Source: an uncultured Marinobacterium sp. (GTDB lineage Bacteria > Pseudomonadota > Gammaproteobacteria > Pseudomonadales > Balneatricaceae). Taken from it: a stretch of 64,000 nucleotides of DNA. The translations under genes were made by a program, and so were the position numbers. The notes under the pieces were generated by a model. The model searched no databases, was not told the origin of the DNA, and saw only the letters and a program-made list of their open reading frames with translations. The stretch covers positions 62,001-126,000 of the forward strand of contig CANMWJ010000004.1 in assembly GCA_947501565.1 (NCBI GenBank). Reading direction: 5' to 3'. This document shows, piece by piece, positions 61,490 through 64,000 of this stretch (its first letter is position 1; each line of letters opens with the position of its first letter).

Positions 61490-62674
61490 TTATACGCGCT
61501 CGAACAGAGCTGCGATACCCTGACCACCACCGATACACATGGTCACAACCGCGTAACGACCGTTGGTGCGCTGCAGTTCATACAGTGCTTTAACGGTGAT
61601 GATTGCGCCGGTTGCACCGATCGGGTGGCCCAGAGAGATGCCGGAACCGTTAACGTTTACTTTGTCCATTGGCAGCTCAAGGTCGCGGCAAACAGCCAGC
61701 GCTTGTGCGGCAAATGCTTCGTTTACTTCCCACACGTCGATATCGCCAACGCTCAGACCCGCTTTATCCAACAGTTTACGTACGGCTGGTACAGGGCCGA
61801 TACCCATGTGCTTAGGCTCAACACCGGCAAAGCTGTAACCAGCCAGGCGTGCCATCGGTTTCAGGCCTTTAGCTTCGGCCGCGTCAGCAGCCATCAGGGT
61901 AACTGCCGCCGCAGCATCGTTGATGCCCGATGCGTTACCTGCGGTAACGGAACCGTCTTTTTTGAATGCCGGGCGCATCTTCGCAAGATCGTCGTTTGTC
62001 AGGCCGTGGCGGGTGTGTTCGTCGGTATCGAATACCACGGTTTTGCGACGTTCGGTGACTTCGATAGGCAGGATCTGATCTTTAAAGCGACCTTCGTTGA
62101 TAGCTGCTTCAGCGCGGTTGTGGCTCATTACCGCCAATTCGTCCTGATCTTCGCGGCTGATATCCCACTTCTCTGCGATGTTTTCGGCAGTGATGCCCAT
62201 GTGAGTGTTATCAAAAGGACAGGTCAGGGCGCCGACCATCGCATCGATGATCTGACCATCACCCATACGCTGGCCGAAACGGCCGCTTGGCAGCCAGTAC
62301 TGAGCGCGGCTCATTACTTCGGAACCGCCGGCTACGGCAGCGTCGCACTGTTCAGTTTCGATCTGCTGAGCAGCGGTGATGATCGCCTGCAGGCCACTAC
62401 CGCACAGACGGTTTACGGTTACGGCTGGGGTTTCGTGTGGCAGACCGCCGTTTACTGCTGCTGCGCGGCTCAGGTACATATCCTGGCGTTCAGTGTGGAC
62501 CACGTTACCAAAAACCGCGTGTCCGAAATCTTCTGGTGCTGCACCGGAGCGTTCAACGGCTTCTTTTACACACGCCGCGGCCAGTTCACCCGGGGTCTTG
62601 CTCTTCAGGCTACCGCCAAAACCACCGATAGCTGTACGTACGCCACTCAATACAACGATGTCTCTATTGCTCAT
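61490..62674 (-). CDS. Acetyl-CoA acetyltransferase (thiolase)
   Basis: A 394-residue thiolase that condenses acyl-CoA with acetyl-CoA or cleaves 3-ketoacyl-CoA. The acylated Cys is in VTVNRLCGSGLQA (about residue 89), His in SLGHPIGATGA and the second Cys in TMCIGGGQGIAA. The start DIVVLSGVRTAIGGFGG and length fit the PhaA/AtoB group, but the neighbourhood has no phaB, phaC or fad genes to decide between polyhydroxybutyrate synthesis and fatty-acid or amino-acid degradation. Transcribed alone with its own terminator. Confidence 0.93.
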   Translation of the reverse strand: MSNRDIVVLSGVRTAIGGFGGSLKSKTPGELAAACVKEAVERSGAAPEDFGHAVFGNVVHTERQDMYLSRAAAVNGGLPHETPAVTVNRLCGSGLQAIITAAQQIETEQCDAAVAGGSEVMSRAQYWLPSGRFGQRMGDGQIIDAMVGALTCPFDNTHMGITAENIAEKWDISREDQDELAVMSHNRAEAAINEGRFKDQILPIEVTERRKTVVFDTDEHTRHGLTNDDLAKMRPAFKKDGSVTAGNASGINDAAAAVTLMAADAAEAKGLKPMARLAGYSFAGVEPKHMGIGPVPAVRKLLDKAGLSVGDIDVWEVNEAFAAQALAVCRDLELPMDKVNVNGSGISLGHPIGATGAIITVKALYELQRTNGRYAVVTMCIGGGQGIAALFERV

Positions 62675-63039
62675 GCTGATTCCTTATCTTTTTTCATTAT
62701 TATCGGATTACCTTGCCAGCGCATATTCTGGCGTGGCCCCATCCTCTTACAACCGTCCAAGTACAACTGACACTCTATCACCGCTTTGTGACAGAGCCAC
62801 GGGCTCACTGTATAACAATTGGTCTAAATCTTCCTGATTGGCTAATACGCCGGAGTTGCAGAATTGGCGGTGTCTGGATAAAGAAAAATTCATTGATTCA
62901 GGTATATATGCGGCTTCTCTGAATTATGACAAAACCAAGAATAAACGGTATATTTGCCGCTGTTTTGTCGAGGGGGAGATCGCGCCTTTATCCTGGGCCT
63001 CAATTCCTCGGGTTCCCTTTAAAATTATCGGGTGTTGTC
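62675..63039. promoter_or_regulatory. Intergenic region upstream of thiolase and the M23 peptidase gene
   Basis: About 365 bases between divergent genes. The M23 frame stays open back to an ATG at 62926, so part of this stretch could be its N terminus. No regulatory motif was recognised with confidence. Confidence 0.35.
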
Positions 63040-64000
63040 TTGAAAAATCGGTTGGTTGTGACGCTGACGACGGTGCGTGGGTCACGACAATATTCATTGA
63101 GCCAGTTGGCCAGATATTTTGTGGTGTTCTTCGTACTGATGGCGGGTATCAGCGTCTTTGTATCTAATCCGCTGCTGCTGATTGCCAACGATGATCTGGA
63201 AACGCTGACCATTGATCATCAGCAGTTAAGCGCTGAGTATGAACAGATGGTAGGTTCCCAGCAGTACTACAAATCTCAGCTCGATCAGCTGACCTCCTCC
63301 TACCGATTGGAGATAGATCAGCTTTCTAACAACTACCAGAGTGAGCTGAGTGAGTTGACCTCCTCTCTATCCGCGTTGGAAATGGAGAAGACGGCTCTGG
63401 AGCAGGAAAACATGCGTATTGGCGCGGTTAACCAATCCCTCGACCAGAATTTCTTTGGCCTGGAGTCATTACTTGGCCTGCCCGTATCGGAAGATATATC
63501 TGAAGAACGCGCGCAGGAGCTTAAAGTGATGGCGAGCCAGCGGATGTTCTTCCTTAACGGTATTCCGAACGGCAAGCCGATTGACGCGATCCGTATCACC
63601 GATGGTTTTGGGCGACGTATCCATCCTGTGCTGAAAAAACGGCAGATGCACAATGGAATTGATTTCAAAGCACATATAGGTACCCCTGTGTACGCTACTG
63701 CGGATGGGGTTGTGGAGTTTGCAGGCTTTCATAAGGCAAGTGGTTTCGGCAAGCTAATTATTCTGCAGCACAATCTGGGTTTTAAAACGTATTTTGCACA
63801 CCTTAATAAAATTAAGGTGAGATCACGGACTTTCGTGCGCAAAGGTCAGCTGATTGGGTATAGTGGCAACACGGGTGTCTCAACCGGTCCCCATCTTCAC
63901 TATGAGGTGAGGCATGTGTATTCACCTTTAAACCCAGTGCCATTCCTAGACTGGAATATGACCGATTTCGATACACTCTTTAGCGAAGTAAAGGATGTAA
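63040..64000 (+). CDS. M23 (LytM-type) peptidase, 3' end outside window
   Basis: An inner-membrane-anchored protein of at least 320 residues, cut by the right edge. One hydrophobic segment is near the start (LARYFVVFFVLMAGISVFV). A periplasmic coiled coil of about 110 residues follows (SQLDQLTSSYRLEIDQLSNN), then an M23 domain starting ITDGFGRRIHPVL with zinc ligands HNGIDF and HLHYEVRH. All ligands seen so far are intact, so it may be an active endopeptidase that cuts peptidoglycan cross-links. The start is uncertain: TTG at 63040 gives a natural N terminus but has no good ribosome site, and an ATG at 62926 would add 38 residues. Confidence 0.82.
   Translation, partial: MKNRLVVTLTTVRGSRQYSLSQLARYFVVFFVLMAGISVFVSNPLLLIANDDLETLTIDHQQLSAEYEQMVGSQQYYKSQLDQLTSSYRLEIDQLSNNYQSELSELTSSLSALEMEKTALEQENMRIGAVNQSLDQNFFGLESLLGLPVSEDISEERAQELKVMASQRMFFLNGIPNGKPIDAIRITDGFGRRIHPVLKKRQMHNGIDFKAHIGTPVYATADGVVEFAGFHKASGFGKLIILQHNLGFKTYFAHLNKIKVRSRTFVRKGQLIGYSGNTGVSTGPHLHYEVRHVYSPLNPVPFLDWNMTDFDTLFSEVKDV

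Noticed and set aside
62838-63167. 109-residue frame overlapping the M23 start
   Set aside because: It overlaps the well-supported M23 frame for over 120 bases and has no ribosome site.

Overview
The window reads as ordinary chromosome of a marine gammaproteobacterium, most likely Oceanospirillales-like. This is inferred from the gene set (recC-recB-recD, rsuA, ttcA, a Zur-type zinc-sparing operon, a type A putA, ygiM/ppnN/yecA-like genes and REP-like palindromes), not from a marker gene. Most genes are GC-rich and densely packed. Two stretches look different: about 2250-4600, with an FAD dehydrogenase and a decayed IS3-family transposase, and about 5850-9480, an AT-rich block of unrecognised exported proteins. 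No rRNA, tRNA, CRISPR array or intact mobile element was seen.

Layout. 1-2111: end of a DASS symporter and a stand-alone cyclic-nucleotide-binding protein. 2250-5846: FAD-linked 2-hydroxyacid dehydrogenase, IS3 remnant, cytochrome c', LysE-type exporter. 5899-9492: AT-rich block with a two-TM protein, a secreted 481-aa protein and a lipoprotein with an internal repeat. 9493-13114: zinc-starvation cluster around one Zur-box-like palindrome, with a DUF1826 gene on one side and hisI-folE2-pyrC on the other. 13196-22839: signal peptidase, a PP2C/protein-kinase fusion, the nitrate transporter narK, the ABC nitrate importer nrtABD and a divergent LuxR-type regulator. 22927-31329: rsuA, a 37-aa Cys-rich protein, a YecA-like protein, recQ, a YqaA-like membrane protein, an anchored HExxH protein, ttcA, an MFS transporter and an Nmad3-like protein. 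31546-36396: RND pump and small proteins. 36747-45395: recCBD. 45498-50606: glutaredoxin, YgiM-like protein, MscS channel and an SLC5-STAC membrane protein without a kinase. 50821-53491: pxpABC and yidD. 53995-64000: PIN/PhoH ATPase, sirtuin, ppnN, putA, thiolase and the start of an M23 peptidase.

The strongest regulatory observation is in the nitrate transport locus. The nrtA leader and the nrtD-narK gap each hold two hairpins with hexanucleotide loops of the form A-N-N-G-N-N. The second hairpin overlaps the 5' arm of an intrinsic terminator just before the start codon. This is the architecture of ANTAR (NasR/NasT-type) antitermination targets. The nrtA leader also has a good sigma-54 -24/-12 element placed so that the transcript would begin a few bases before the first hairpin. 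The operon therefore seems to be gated twice, once before the ABC importer and again before narK. The ANTAR protein itself is not in the window.

The zinc cluster fits the known Zur-controlled duplication of zinc-dependent housekeeping enzymes (HisI, FolE2 replacing FolE, PyrC). Its PyrC paralogue has Gln in place of the first His of the usual HxH metal motif. Start codons were moved inside the longest open frame wherever a Shine-Dalgarno sequence supported an internal start; this is noted per gene.
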